A stretch of 64,000 bases of DNA, taken from assembly GCF_907164915.1 (NCBI RefSeq), contig NC_061866.1:25065905-25129904 (forward strand), written 5' to 3'. Below, one piece after another: positions 10,246 through 20,601 of the stretch. The position numbers and the translations under genes are program-made. The DNA is from Impatiens glandulifera (lineage: Eukaryota; Streptophyta; Magnoliopsida; Ericales; Balsaminaceae). The notes beneath the pieces are model-generated. The model ran no database searches. It saw nothing but the letters and a program-made list of their open reading frames with translations, and was not told the DNA's origin. Each line of letters starts with the position of its first letter. Position 1 is the stretch's first letter.

Positions 10246-10553
10246 TTTTTGTTAGAGTACCTATTACGAGATAGGGTTTTCTTGGGGTACATTATCAAGA
10301 GATGAGATTTGGTTATCTATTGGGAGATATGATTATGAGGTACCTGTTCAGATGACAGGGTTTGGATACCTATCGAGCGATAGGGTTTGATCAAGATCAT
10401 GTATAAATCATCATTTTGCTCGTTGACAAACAAAACTTGGATACCTAGGAGTGATAGGTTTTTGTTTTGAGATATTTGGTTTTAGTGATTTTAGGAGAGG
10501 TGATACCTATCAAGAGATAGGGTTTTCGTATAATCCTAAATAAACGTTGTATT
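10246..10553. repeat. Irregular copies of the CCTATC...GATAGG hairpin unit
   Basis: Four or five loosely spaced units. Stems include CCTATCG-ag-CGATAGG (near 10368), CCTATC-aaga-GATAGG (near 10507) and CCTGT-tcagatg-ACAGG (near 10343). The last has a changed base pair that is still complementary. Confidence 0.65.
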
Positions 10554-10945
10554 GACCTATTGACAAATAGGGTTTAGTCATGAAGTCGTGTGCGAATGAC
10601 GTCTAGACCTATTAATAAATATGATTTAGTCACGGATTCGTGTACGAAAGATGTCTTGACCTATTAACAAATAGGATTTAGTCATAGAGTCGTGTACGAA
10701 AGACGTCTCGACCTATTAACAAATATGATTTAGTCATGGAGTCATGTATGAACGCCGTCTGAACCTATTAACAAATAACATTTAGTCATAGAGTCGTGTA
10801 CAAACGACATCTCGACCTATTAACATATAAGATTTAGTCACGGTGTCGTGTACGAACGACGTCCCGACCTATTAACAAATAGAATTTAATCACGAAGTTA
10901 TGTACGAACGATGTCTCGACTTATTAACAAATAAGATTTAAACTG
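10554..10945. repeat. 52-bp tandem array, about 7.5 copies
   Basis: Unit starts (GACCTATT...) fall at 10554, 10606, 10658, 10710, 10762, 10814, 10866 and 10918, an exact 52-bp spacing. Each unit carries two inverted repeats: CCTATT-aaca-AATAGG (perfect in some units, one mismatch in others) and GTCGT-gtacga-ACGAC. No ORF spans it. Confidence 0.92.
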
Positions 10946-11072
10946 GATCATATACGTATGATCTCAGGTCCTTGTTAACATACAAAATTATTAACGAATC
11001 ATCTTACAAATGATCTCCATGTTTGTTAAGAAACAAAGCTTTCAATGGAATTGCATACGAACAATTTCTCAT
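10946..11072. repeat. Transition units between the 52-bp and 77-bp arrays
   Basis: Three units hold GATCATA-tacg-TATGATC (near 10945), ATCAT-cttacaa-ATGAT (near 10998) and AATTG-catacgaa-CAATT (near 11050). The stems differ but each pairs. Confidence 0.6.
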
Positions 11073-11458
11073 ACCTATCAATAGATAGGGTTTAGATACC
11101 TAACTACAATCAGGGTTTAACTGGGATTAGGTATGAAGAATCTCACATACCTATCAACAAATTTGATCTAGATACCTAACTGCAATCAATGTTTTTAGCA
11201 AAATCGTATAAAAACGATATATCGCACCTATCAACAGATAGGGTTTGGGATACCTAAATACAATTAGGGTTTATCCGGGATTGTGTATGAACAATCTCAT
11301 TTACCTATCAATAGATAGGATTTAGATACCTAAATACAATCAGAATTTTTAGCGGAATCGTATAAAAACGATCTATCGCACCTATCAACAGATAGGGATT
11401 AGGATACCTAACTATAATTAGGTTTTTATCGGAATCGTAGATTAACGATCTATCACAC
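11073..11458. repeat. 77-bp tandem array, five copies, interrupted by gypsy insertion
   Basis: CCTATCAA starts fall at 11073, 11150, 11227, 11304 and 11381, an exact 77-bp spacing. Each unit contains CCTATC-aaca/aata-GATAGG, CCTAA-ctacaa-TTAGG and a GATTG...CAATC or ATCGT...ACGAT stem. The next unit boundary (11458) is where the gypsy pair is inserted, and the array resumes at 16906. Confidence 0.88.
11423..11458 (+). repeat. Left copy of the 36-bp duplication flanking the gypsy pair
   Basis: Identical over 36 bp to 16870-16905. It contains GAATCGTAGATTAACGATCT, which other units of the array do not have in this form, so it is not just a neighbouring unit. Confidence 0.88.
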
Positions 11459-11943
11459 TGTTACGGTCTGCTCATCAAAAACATCGGTCCTAAAATATTT
11501 TATGCACCCGTCTCTCGGCCCAAGTGTCCATATGGGCCAGTTTATGTTTTTATGGAATAATTCTGTTTTGTTTCCTTTCTCTCTTATTTCTCTTGAAACC
11601 GAATTCTGTTATGTTAGAAGTAGTTGTAACCGAATACTTTTTGGGTAAACCAGCCTCTTTAAATGTTGATGCCCACCCCACTTTTTGGGGCTATGAATTG
11701 AATATTTTGGAACTTGGTGCTCTAAGTTATCTCTCGGCCCTCCTCCCCCTTCTTGGACTACTAGGTGTAATCTAGTGGCATTTCTCTTCTCCCCTTTGGC
11801 TCTTCTCTCCTTAACCTCAAATTCTCATCTCATTTTATGTCTGCTGCGCTTGAGTGTTGAATTCCACCTTCGGCCCGATCATCAAGAACCCGTTTCTTGA
11901 ATTAAAGAACTTGAAAGGCCCGGTTATAGTTTAAAGCCGAACA
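11459..11943 (+). repeat. 5' LTR of G1
   Basis: Starts TGTTACGGTCTGCTC and ends GCCGAACA; 485 bp. Matches 14063-14547 almost base for base, indicating a young insertion. An 83-residue ORF appears in both LTR copies and is a by-product of the repeat. Confidence 0.9.
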
Positions 11944-11945
11944 AT

Positions 11946-11956
11946 TGGTATCAGAG
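11946..11956 (+). promoter_or_regulatory. Primer binding site of G1
   Basis: TGGTATCAGAG, complementary to the initiator tRNA-Met 3' end, two bases after the LTR. Confidence 0.85.
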
Positions 11957-11972
11957 TTGGCCGATTCTCAAC

Positions 11973-13085
11973 ATGGTAGAAACTCGCCAGCAATCAGAAA
12001 TGGATGCGCTCAAGGCCCTCATTGAAAACCTGTCCCAACAAACAGCTGCGATGCAAACTGCCATAGACCGAAGATTTGATGCGGCTGAAGAAAGAATGAC
12101 AGCCTTTGAGAGCGGGGCATCTGGAAATGTGCAAGAACCCCGCCACATGCCCTATGATGATAATTCTTGCCACGGTCCTTCACCATTTAGGCCCCCGCAC
12201 CCTGACCAGAATCGTGACCAACACTATGCTCCTCCTACTCGGCTAACCAATGTCGATTTTCCTCGGTTTGATGGGTCGGATGTCGAGGGCTGGCTAATAT
12301 CTGCCAAGCAATTTTTCAGGGTGGACAAAACTAAGGATGCCACTAAATTAGAAATCTCCTCCATTCATTTTTCTGGAGAAGCAAGAATGTGGTACGGGTC
12401 ATATCTTCAAAACCGAAATCATATGGAAGCCTTATCTTGGGACGTGTTCAAGAGAGACCTTATGACTCAATTCGGGCCCTCTATACATGACACACCAATG
12501 AGACAGTTGATGAATTTAAAACAGGTTGGGTCGATTCAAGAATATAATCTACGATACATATCGATCTATCAAAAACTCTATAGCATGCCAAGGGAGTACG
12601 TCAAAGATTGCTACTTGTCCGGTCTAAGGGAGGAAATTGCAAACTACATTAGGCTGCGATTCCCAGATTTTTTAAACGAAGCCATGGCCATTACTAAAGT
12701 CCAAGAAGCAACATATCGGTCCTTAATGAGCAGTGGTAACTTGTACAGCGCTGAAGCATCGTTGCTGCCCACGCCATCCAATGTCAACACAGCCGGGCCG
12801 AGCACCAATACTGACTTCAAGAATTCATCATATGGGTCCTCTTCAAATGCAATCCAGGGCCATGTTAAGCAATTAGACCCAGCATCAATGGATGAAAAGA
12901 AAAAGAAGGGCCTATGCTACTCTTGCAATGAAAAATGGCAACCAAACCATAGGTGTAAATCAAAGTTATTCATGGTCTCGGCCAATCAAGAAGATCAAGA
13001 ACCTGACCAAGAACCTGTTTTGGATGATCTACCTTCATTGCTCGGCCCAAGGGATGAACCAGCCATATCCTTATACATGCCTTGA
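11973..13085 (+). CDS. Ty3/gypsy Gag (G1)
   Basis: A 370-residue capsid protein of a Ty3/gypsy element. An N-terminal coiled-coil-like segment (about residues 1-50) is followed by the Retrotrans_gag domain (about 90-240: PPTRLTNVDFPRFDGSDVEG, ARMWYGSYL, DLMTQFGP, SIQEYN). A zinc knuckle CYSCNEKWQPNHRC lies near residue 312, the variant knuckle of chromovirus-type elements. The start lies 30 bp after the LTR and is the first ATG after the primer site. The ORF ends at 13085 where the frame slips by two bases before the protease. It is related to the gag of G2 (15631-16326, minus). Confidence 0.88.
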   Translation: MVETRQQSEMDALKALIENLSQQTAAMQTAIDRRFDAAEERMTAFESGASGNVQEPRHMPYDDNSCHGPSPFRPPHPDQNRDQHYAPPTRLTNVDFPRFDGSDVEGWLISAKQFFRVDKTKDATKLEISSIHFSGEARMWYGSYLQNRNHMEALSWDVFKRDLMTQFGPSIHDTPMRQLMNLKQVGSIQEYNLRYISIYQKLYSMPREYVKDCYLSGLREEIANYIRLRFPDFLNEAMAITKVQEATYRSLMSSGNLYSAEASLLPTPSNVNTAGPSTNTDFKNSSYGSSSNAIQGHVKQLDPASMDEKKKKGLCYSCNEKWQPNHRCKSKLFMVSANQEDQEPDQEPVLDDLPSLLGPRDEPAISLYMP

Positions 13086-13513
13086 CCGGGTCTAAAGCTT
13101 TCCAAACGCTCCAGATTCTTGGCAAAGTTAGGAACCTACCGGTGGTGATCCTGATTGATACAGGCAACACCCACAATTTTATCAATAGCATGATTTTGGA
13201 GAAAATAGAACACAAAAGCATAGCAACCAGGGTGCAATCGGTTAGAGTGGTCGATGGGTCTAATGTGTTATGCTCTAGTGTTTGCAAGGACTTGAAGTGG
13301 TCGATGGAAGGCAATGAATACCAAACAGAAATGAAGGTAATTTCCATGGATGGATATGATATTGTGCTGGGAATTGAATGGTTGATTACTCTAGGCCCGT
13401 CTTCTTGGGACTTTGAAAAGCTGACCCAATCCTATGAGAAGCAAGACAGAACCACGGTCCTAAAGGGGATTCCTCTGTCGCAGGCCAGTCTGATGCATGA
13501 AAACCAGCTGTAA
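13082..13513 (+). pseudogene. Retropepsin-like aspartic protease segment (G1)
   Basis: 143 residues with the active-site motif LIDTGNTHNF (Asp near residue 26) and the downstream flap/core motif IVLGIEWL, as in gypsy proteases that cleave the polyprotein. It overlaps the end of gag in another frame; family alignments normally have it fused in frame, so a small insertion near 13070 probably broke the fusion. It ends at 13513, where RT should follow but does not. Confidence 0.8.
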
Positions 13514-14062
13514 AAGACCTTAGATGAATATATTGTTGCTGCCAAAATGCAAGTAAAGAGTAAGCCCGAAGGCCAAACTGTTTCACTCGCGGCATTGACA
13601 TTGGAAGATATTCCTAACGATCTAATTAGAAGATATGGCTCCTTCGATGCTGCTGTTATGCTAGTTCGGGAAAAAGACTTGGCCTGAATTTTTGAGCCAA
13701 GTATGGAGTTTAATCGAAGTTGGAAGAAATTATTTTTACACCAGGCGCTGGGGACATTGCAGCAACCAAGGCCAGCTCTAAACACTGAAAAACTCGACCT
13801 TAGGTGCACATAAATTCCTCACATGGGCGGAGTGAGTGGCAAGCGACCCGACAACGCAAAAGATCGCAAGGACCCGGCCAGTTCCACTACTGAAGCGATT
13901 CTACCAAAAGTTTTTTGAGAAAATACGGTCTTATGCTACGACCCTTGCTGAATGTGCCGAAGCCCGACCGAAGCAATAGTTTTGAAGTTAAAGATGCGTA
14001 TTAGAGGCTGACCAGTCCATGTTCTTTTCGTCGAGGACGACGAACCTCGAAGGGGGAGATTA
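13514..14062 (+). other. G1 interior remnant and polypurine tract
   Basis: A short remnant near 13560-13690 reads QTVSLAALTLEDIPNDL, which looks like the C-terminal tail of gypsy pol, so RT to integrase were lost as a block. The polypurine tract is at 14050-14062. Confidence 0.55.
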
Positions 14063-14547
14063 TGTTACGGTCTACTCATCAAAAACATCGGTCCTAAAAT
14101 ATTTTATGCACCCGTCTCTCGGCCCAAGTGTCCATATGGGCCAGTTTATGTTTTTATGGAATAATTCTGTTTTGTTTTCTTTCTCTCTTAATTCTCTTGA
14201 AACCGAATTCTGTTATGTTAAAAGTAGTTGTAACAAAATACTTTTTGGGTAAACCAGTCTCTTTAAATGCTGATGCCCACCCCACTTTTTGGGGCTATGA
14301 ATTGCATATTTTGGAACTTGGTGCTCTAAGTTATCTATCGGCCTTCCTCCCCCTTCTTGGACTACTAGGTGTAATCTAGTGGTATTTCTCTTCTCCCCTT
14401 TGGCTCTTCTCCCCTTAACCTCGAATTCTCATCTAATTCTATGTCGGCTGCGCTTGAGTGTTGAATTCCACCATCGGCCCGATCATCAAGAACCCGTTTC
14501 TTGAATTAAAGAACTTGAAAGGCCCGGTTATAGTTTAAAGCCTAACA
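14063..14547 (+). repeat. 3' LTR of G1
   Basis: 485 bp, TGTTACGGTCTACTC to GCCTAACA; about a dozen or more differences from the 5' LTR at a rough visual count. It abuts the truncated LTR of G2 directly. Confidence 0.9.
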
Positions 14548-14550
14548 ATT

Positions 14551-15019
14551 CGTAAGGTGTGTTTTGGGTTCAAGAATAAAGTTCTTGATCACTAAGACCG
14601 GTGGAAATTCTACAATCAAAGGGCAGCGAAAGGTTTTCGATAGAGAATTGGGGGGGGGAGGGGATAGAAGAATCAAAGGTGCGAAGAGAATTACTGTTGG
14701 TCTATACCAAACAGTCCATAGTAAATAATAATAGATGAATAGGGACGAAGTTCATATCTTCATTATTCCATTCATGGGTCCTTGGGGAAGAAAGACCAGC
14801 CTTATATAGGTGATGTCTTGCCCCATAATATTCGGTTACAACAAATACTAGAAAATAACAAAATTCGGTTTGTAAAATAGAAAAGGAAAGCAAAACAAAA
14901 TATTAATACAACAAAACAGAAATCTAGCCCATGTGCACACTAGGACCGAGATCGGGTGCCGAGAAAGGTTGCTGGAATTATTCTACGACCGAGGCCTTGA
15001 TTCTTAGGGTCTAGCATTA
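14551..15019 (-). repeat. 3' LTR of G2 (truncated)
   Basis: Matches 16398-16863 closely (CGTAAGGTGTGTTTTGGG at one end, GGGTCTAGCATTA at the other). The terminal TGTTACGACTTGTTT of the other copy is replaced by the end of the G1 LTR. Confidence 0.88.
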
Positions 15020-15165
15020 TCTCCCCCTTCAAAATTCGTCGCCCTCGACGAAAAAGACCGTGGTCTGCCGAGTCTGTCGAGCCTCTAATGCGCATGCTCA
15101 ATATTTCAAAATTCGGTCGGACTTCAGTAAGTCCAGCAAGTGTCGGAGTTTTAGGACCGCATTTC

Positions 15166-15612
15166 TTAGAAGCCTTCGGTCTTCATGCTCCATAGCCAGT
15201 CATTCCTTCGGCCCAACACGCCCGGTGCGGCAAAATGGCCATTTTTCTTCCGGGCATATTCTAGAATGTCTTCAAACAACCAAGCCCAGTCCTTTATCCA
15301 GACCAGCAACACATGCGCAACAATATAGCCATGTCTTCCGACTACCTTTCTGGCTGGTATTCGGTTGTTGGGTTGCTGGGTGAGCCCTTTGATTATTTTT
15401 TGGAAATTTTTAGGAGCGTCTTCCAAAACAAGTGAAACACTTTGGCATTCGTTCTTGTTGATTATTTGTACCGTGGCAGCAACATTATGATTTTCCAAGG
15501 CCTTTTCTAGCTGACTGCCTTGTATTATGTTGACCCGCGACCGAGGGGAACCTTGCTGGACCGAGAAAGTGTGCAAGATAATGACACGTTCGTCCCTTGT
15601 CTCAAGCACCAA
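15166..15612 (-). pseudogene. G2 post-gag coding remnant
   Basis: A 148-residue minus-strand ORF that continues after the G2 gag. It includes LEDAPKNFQKIIKGLTQQP, reminiscent of the linker near the fused end of gypsy pol, but there is no protease or RT motif. Treated as a degenerate remnant; its function cannot be assigned. Confidence 0.5.
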
Positions 15613-15630
15613 AGGTTGGTCATAAAAATC

Positions 15631-16326
15631 TTATTCTTGGACGGGTTCTTGAACGAGTTCTTGAACTTCTTGCTGATTAGTCGGGGCCATGAACAATCTG
15701 GATTTGCACCTATGATTGGGCTCCCATTTTTCATTGCAAGTATAACGTCGGTCTTCCTTGGGATCGTTCGTCCGATTTGTGCTCGGCCAGACCGTGTTAA
15801 CAATGCATGGTTTGGGCAGCAGCGGCGGCTTGGCGCTGTACAAGGGCCTACGACCGAATGGCAGCAAAAGATCGCTCTTGAATGCATCCCACGTCAAAGC
15901 TACCTTTTGGTTGCGATTCTGCAAATATGATTCATGCCACGTTCTTACCTCTTTTGAGACGTGAGTGCGGACAATGTCTAGCTTTGTGGCATAATTCGTC
16001 TTGCTCTCTCTAAAGATTTGCTCGGCAAATAAGAGCCATCCCTCCAAATCAGTCCCATCAAATTCAGGAATATTAACATTTGTGAGCCGGGTTGGGGGAC
16101 GGTAGCAAGAAGCAATAATATAGGATCGGGTGCGGGGATTTTGGCCATTATTAAACACACCTTTTTCAATGACTGTCAAGATTTTTCCAGCAGCATCCAT
16201 TCTGTTCATATTTTGCAGAAAAGCATTGTGCAAGACAGCATGTTCGGTCATATGTTGTCGCAAGGCAGTATTCATGGAGGCATATTGTTGGGTCAGCCCT
16301 TCGAGTAGGGTCTTAAGATCATCCAT
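15631..16326 (-). pseudogene. Ty3/gypsy Gag with internal deletion (G2)
   Basis: 231 residues on the minus strand. It shares with G1 gag the motifs PPTRLTNVNIPEFDGTDLEG, AFKSDLLLPFG and knuckle remnant YTCNEKWEPNHRC. The sequence jumps from the middle of the gag domain (DLLLPFG) to the pre-knuckle region (LYSAKPPLLPKP), so about 90 residues present in G1 are deleted in frame. The first Cys of the knuckle is changed to Tyr, so RNA binding may be impaired. Confidence 0.78.
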
Positions 16327-16382
16327 CTTTGCTGCTATCAGGTTTCTTTTATTTGAGAATCGTCTTGCTCTGATACCAAGAA

Positions 16383-16868
16383 TGTTACGACTTGTTTCGT
16401 AAGGTGTGTTTTGGGTTCAAGAATCAAGTTCTTGATCTCTAAGACCGGTGGAAATTCTACAATCAAAGGACAGTAGAAGGTTTTCGATAGAGAATTTGGG
16501 GGGGAGGGGATAGAAGAATCAAAGGTGCGAAGAGAATTACTGTTGGTCTATACCAAACAGTCCATAGTAAATAATAATAGATGAATAGGGCCGAAGTTCA
16601 TATCTTCATTATTCCATTCATGGGTCCTTAGGGAAGAATGACCAGCCTTATATAGGTGATGTCTTGCCCCATAATATTCGGTTACAACAAATACTAGAAA
16701 ATAACATAATTCAGTTTGTAAAATAGAAAAGGAAAGCAAAACAAAATATTAATACAACAAAACAGAAATCTGGCCCATGTGCACACTAGGACCGAGACCG
16801 GGTGCCGAGAAAGGTTGTTGGAATTATTCTACGACCGAGGCCTTGATTCTTAGGGTCTAGCATTAACA
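16383..16868 (-). repeat. 5' LTR of G2
   Basis: 486 bp from TGTTACGACTTG to AGCATTAACA in plus-strand terms; adjoins the primer site on its left side and the 36-bp duplicate on its right. Confidence 0.88.
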
Positions 16869-16869
16869 A

Positions 16870-16905
16870 TTTTTATCGGAATCGTAGATTAACGATCTAT
16901 CACAC
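16870..16905 (+). repeat. Right copy of the 36-bp flanking duplication
   Basis: Identical to 11423-11458. The hairpin array then resumes at 16906 with ATATCCACATATAGGG, the expected next 77-bp unit. Confidence 0.88.
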
Positions 16906-19147
16906 ATATCCACATATAGGGTTTGGATATTTAACTACAATTAGGGTTTAAATTGTACGAACAATATCATGTACCTATCAAAAGATAGGGTTTAGGAGAC
17001 TCGATTTTTTTTGCTTATTTTGCTTTTGTAGTATCGGTCGCGGCTCTATGACTTTTAAGAGAATATTTAAATAGAATACATGTTTCCCCTTTCTTTTCAA
17101 AATGTCCTTCGTAGCTAGTTGAAATCCATATGTCGATGGTTTCGAGCCTTTTCTTTATAGACAAATGACTCATGTTTTTGGATAAAGAAACATTTTTTGT
17201 TTCTCTAGTTCCTATTATTGTTTATCTCTTTTCTTTTTTTTGAGATTGGAATGAACCTTGATCCTTTGGAATGAATCATGCCGTTTTTAGATTTGAAACG
17301 TATTCGGGGCTAGACTTCGAACATCTTTTCTATTCTTTGTGATGATTGTTTTCATTACGGAATAAGATTTCCTTTTCCCCCCAAGTTTCGAGATATCGGC
17401 TATAAATTTTATCTCGTCCACAAATGATTATCCACAATCATAACCCTCAAGGAAGTTGGTCAACACCTTCATGTTTTGATAAAAGAGTGCAACTTATTTT
17501 TGGTTGCTCGGCCTTGAACCTCATTTCTTGAAAGTTCAACTCATCACAAAAACATTTGGGAGATGTTTTTATCAACTTTCTTCTTTGAGTTTTCATATGC
17601 CATTTGTACAAGTTTTTTTCGTTCGATTCCTCCTAAGAAAAATACCCTGTCTTTAAGGGCGGTTTGTGCGATCCAGAAATGATCAACACCATGTCTTACC
17701 TTCCTCACGTGCTCCCGTGGTAGTAGATGAGGGATTTTTATGGTAGGTTTGACCCGTACACTATTTTTTAAGAGAAAACGTTTTTTCGTGAGTTAAGGCG
17801 AGCTATGTTAAAGAACCCCTTGACTTACCTTCCTCTACATCCTGTAAAAAGGTGGAAAGGGACGAGGAACCGAAAATAGTGTTATTTAGAATATGCCTTT
17901 TGAATTGGCCCGTACAGTTTTTAAATTGATACACTCGTGGATGTATCGATTTAATTGACTTAGGAGTCTTCACTTTAGTTTTCTTCCTAAAGAAACTAAA
18001 TAAAAGAAAATCAGAGATTCATTTTAAGAGTTCAGTGTTTGTTACGTATTAAGAAATGGCCTACGACGCTATGTCATATACGTCTGTCTTTATAGACAAT
18101 CTACTCTTAAGTAATTGACTAGTTAATGTTTGAAGGATTATTACGTTTTCGTTCTGAGTTCATAACTCTTTTGCTTGTGTGAGAAATATTAACCACTTTT
18201 GCAAAGGGGCTAATCATATTCACAAGGTACTTGACGAGGATAAAGCAATGAAAATCTTAGAGCACAACTCCAAGGGAAGAAAGGGTTCATGATTCCCGAG
18301 GGAGAATAAATGAGTGTAAACGAATAGGATGAGGATTCAGATCAAAGATTAGAAATTTATTCATTTAAAAAGAAGAAAAGAGAACAAATTAATCCAAAGT
18401 CCTGAGTGTTTTCCTTTTGAAATTTTCGGCGTTGTGAAAAAACTCCGAATACAACACCTTAAAACAAGTTATTTTCAAAAATGATTTCCAAAATTCTCTA
18501 AACTTCGCATGATAGTCAAAAATATTTTTAGAAACTCATAGGAATTGAGTTTCGAATTTTTGAAGTTATAAAACTCTAGATATGACACCGTAAAGACAGA
18601 TGTTTTTTCAAACGGATCTAAAAATTTCTAAAAATAATTATGGGCATTGAAAGTATTTTTAAGAAGCTACATATTTAATTTCATGATTTTTGGACTCATG
18701 AAATTCAAGTTATAGCTTTTTACAGTTCCGGATTTTGCCAAACAAGCTCTATAAATTCCAAAAAATTATTTTTGAAGAAAATAATAATTTTGAATTTTTG
18801 AAATTTTTTTGAAATTTTGTGAAAATTTGGGAGTGATTTAAATGTTTGAATCATCGTTATAAAGTTGTTTGTTAAACTTGGGAAACAAATAGGGCTTAAG
18901 AGTTTATTTTATTTTTAATTTTTTAAAGTTTGAAATCAAAATAAAAGGAAAAGAAAATCAAGGGTTCAATTAAAAAGAAAGGAAGAGTTCAAGGCCTTTT
19001 TAATTTTAATTTAAATAATTAATTCCAAATTAAAATCTTTAGGCATATTTAAAAATTAAAAAGGCCCAAGGGCCTCTTTGCAACTTCCTGAGAAGTTGGG
19101 GAATTCAAAAATGAAATATTTCCTCCGATCTCCGTCCGCTTTCCGTC
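16906..19147. other. Array end and non-coding LARD-type relic
   Basis: 16906-17005 is the end of the hairpin array (perfect CCTATC-aaaa-GATAGG at about 16973). The rest is AT-rich and has no supported gene on either strand. It looks like the interior of a decayed gypsy-type element, but nothing identifies the family. Confidence 0.5.
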
Positions 19148-19957
19148 CACAGGTCACTACATGTCGGAGTGTCGAAATCCAAGAAGAGGCGACAGAAATC
19201 CAACTGATCATAACCAAAGGGAAGATCATCAGTCAAACAATCAAAATAAGGAGATCCAAAAAGAATTGTTAGCGGATGACAGCGGAAGAAAGTGAGTTCA
19301 AAGTGATTCGGACAGTGACGATAAAGGAATCAGATGCCTCATGGTAAATGAGGAAGAGGTATTCGACTTTGCCTCTAAGGAATTTACCCGGGAAGATCTG
19401 ATTACTGCACTCAATGACATGATCATTGAGTACATGAATCTGTTTAATCTCGTACCAACCCAGTTAAATAACCAAGCTGGTGGAACAATTGAACTATCCT
19501 CTAAGAATGAGAAACTCAAGGAGACAATTCAATTGTTGACTGAAGAAAACGAAAGAACAAAATATTTGATCGCTGCATGGACGAAATCTAGAGATGTTGT
19601 GAGCTAGATGACGAGTCATCATAGACCTCCTAATTGCAAGTTCGGTCTAGTCTATGACAATAACAGTCTAAATAAGTCATGCAAAAAGTTGAAACTCACT
19701 AAATACAAGCTTCCATTTATAATCTTTGTCAAGGGCACATCAACTAACAATGAAACACGTCATGATTCAAATAAACCGATAAAAGAACTGACATATATAG
19801 GGCCAACCTATAAGTCACGGTGGCTTAGTCTTGAGAGAAGGAAAGCCAGCTGGCCGGTTAAACAAGAACATGACAAAAGGTCAAAAAAGGTTCATCCAAA
19901 GTCATCATCACTATACAATGAGGCATTCAAAGGCAGACAGAGAGATGTCAAGCCTAA

Positions 19958-20601
19958 GGCCATCTCCAACCCAAATACCTATTCTCAAACCCAAAATGCA
20001 ATAAACATTCCATCAAACAGTAATTCATCTCCAACCCAAAAACCCAAACTCAAACTCAAAAGAATATTCTCAGAATATTCTTTTTTATAATAATTTTTAA
20101 TTTTTTCAATATTATCTATATATTTATCTAAAATTATAAATTGAACCCATAACTTTACAACAACTTATTAATTACTTTTAAATTCTAATTATAAATCAAC
20201 TATTTATACAATATTGTTTATTATTATAAATTTATAATACTTAAAAAATATAAAATATAAATGTAAACAAATTTAAATATAAATTAATCATATAAACAAA
20301 TTAAAATTATCATGAATTAAACATATAAATAAAGTAAAATATAAATAAATTAAAATATAAATAAATAAAATAGATAAACAAATTAAAATATAAATAAGTT
20401 ATGTAAATTAATTAAAAACAAACTAAAAGGACTAAAATGAAAGTTTTGAAAAGTTTTGAGTATGTGAATAGTGTCTCTGCAAATTTGAGTATGGAGGAGA
20501 GAGAATTTGCAGAAAAACTCAAAATGCAGTTGAATTTGTAGGTGGGTTGGAGGGCTCAAACCTATTATGGATATGGGTTTGCAGGTGGGTTGGAGATGAT
20601 C
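19958..20601. mobile_element. Tourist-like (PIF/Harbinger) MITE in C2, 644 bp
   Basis: Inverted termini GGCCATCTCCAACCCA and TGGGTTGGAGATGATC, of which 13 bases (CATCTCCAACCCA) are an exact inverted match. The direct repeat TAA at 19955-19957 and 20602-20604 is the 3-bp target site typical of PIF/Harbinger. The interior is AT-rich with no transposase. Copia-like codons resume at 20605. Confidence 0.78.

Larger units (their letters stand above)
11459..14547 (+). mobile_element. Gypsy element G1, gag-plus-protease only (TR-GAG type)
   Basis: Two near-identical 485-bp LTRs (11459-11943 and 14063-14547) enclose a 2.1-kb interior with gag, a protease segment and a short pol-tail remnant. There is no reverse transcriptase, RNase H or integrase. 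The primer site TGGTATCAGAG is at 11946 and a polypurine tract AAGGGGGAGATTA precedes the 3' LTR. This layout fits non-autonomous TR-GAG elements that depend on a partner for replication enzymes. No 5-bp target duplication is visible. Confidence 0.85.
14548..16868 (-). mobile_element. Gypsy element G2, gag-only, minus strand
   Basis: Second gag-only gypsy element in opposite orientation. Its LTRs are 14551-15019 (3' LTR, missing about 15 bp at its inner junction with G1) and 16383-16868 (5' LTR, 486 bp). The primer site TGGTATCAGAGCAAG lies on the minus strand at about 16378-16364. The interior has gag and a short downstream coding remnant but no RT or integrase. Together with G1 it forms a tail-to-tail pair. 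Confidence 0.82.

Noticed and set aside
10554..10945. Evenly spaced 52-bp repeats as a CRISPR-like array
   Set aside because: The repeats are contiguous, with no unique spacers and no cas genes, and the DNA is plant nuclear.
11524..11775. 83-residue ORF with membrane-like sequence, repeated at 14128-14379
   Set aside because: It lies in both LTRs of G1 at the same offset, so it is duplicated by the LTR and matches no known protein.
14702..14893. 63-residue minus-strand ORF, repeated at 16548-16739
   Set aside because: Same offset in the two LTRs of G2; a by-product of the repeat.
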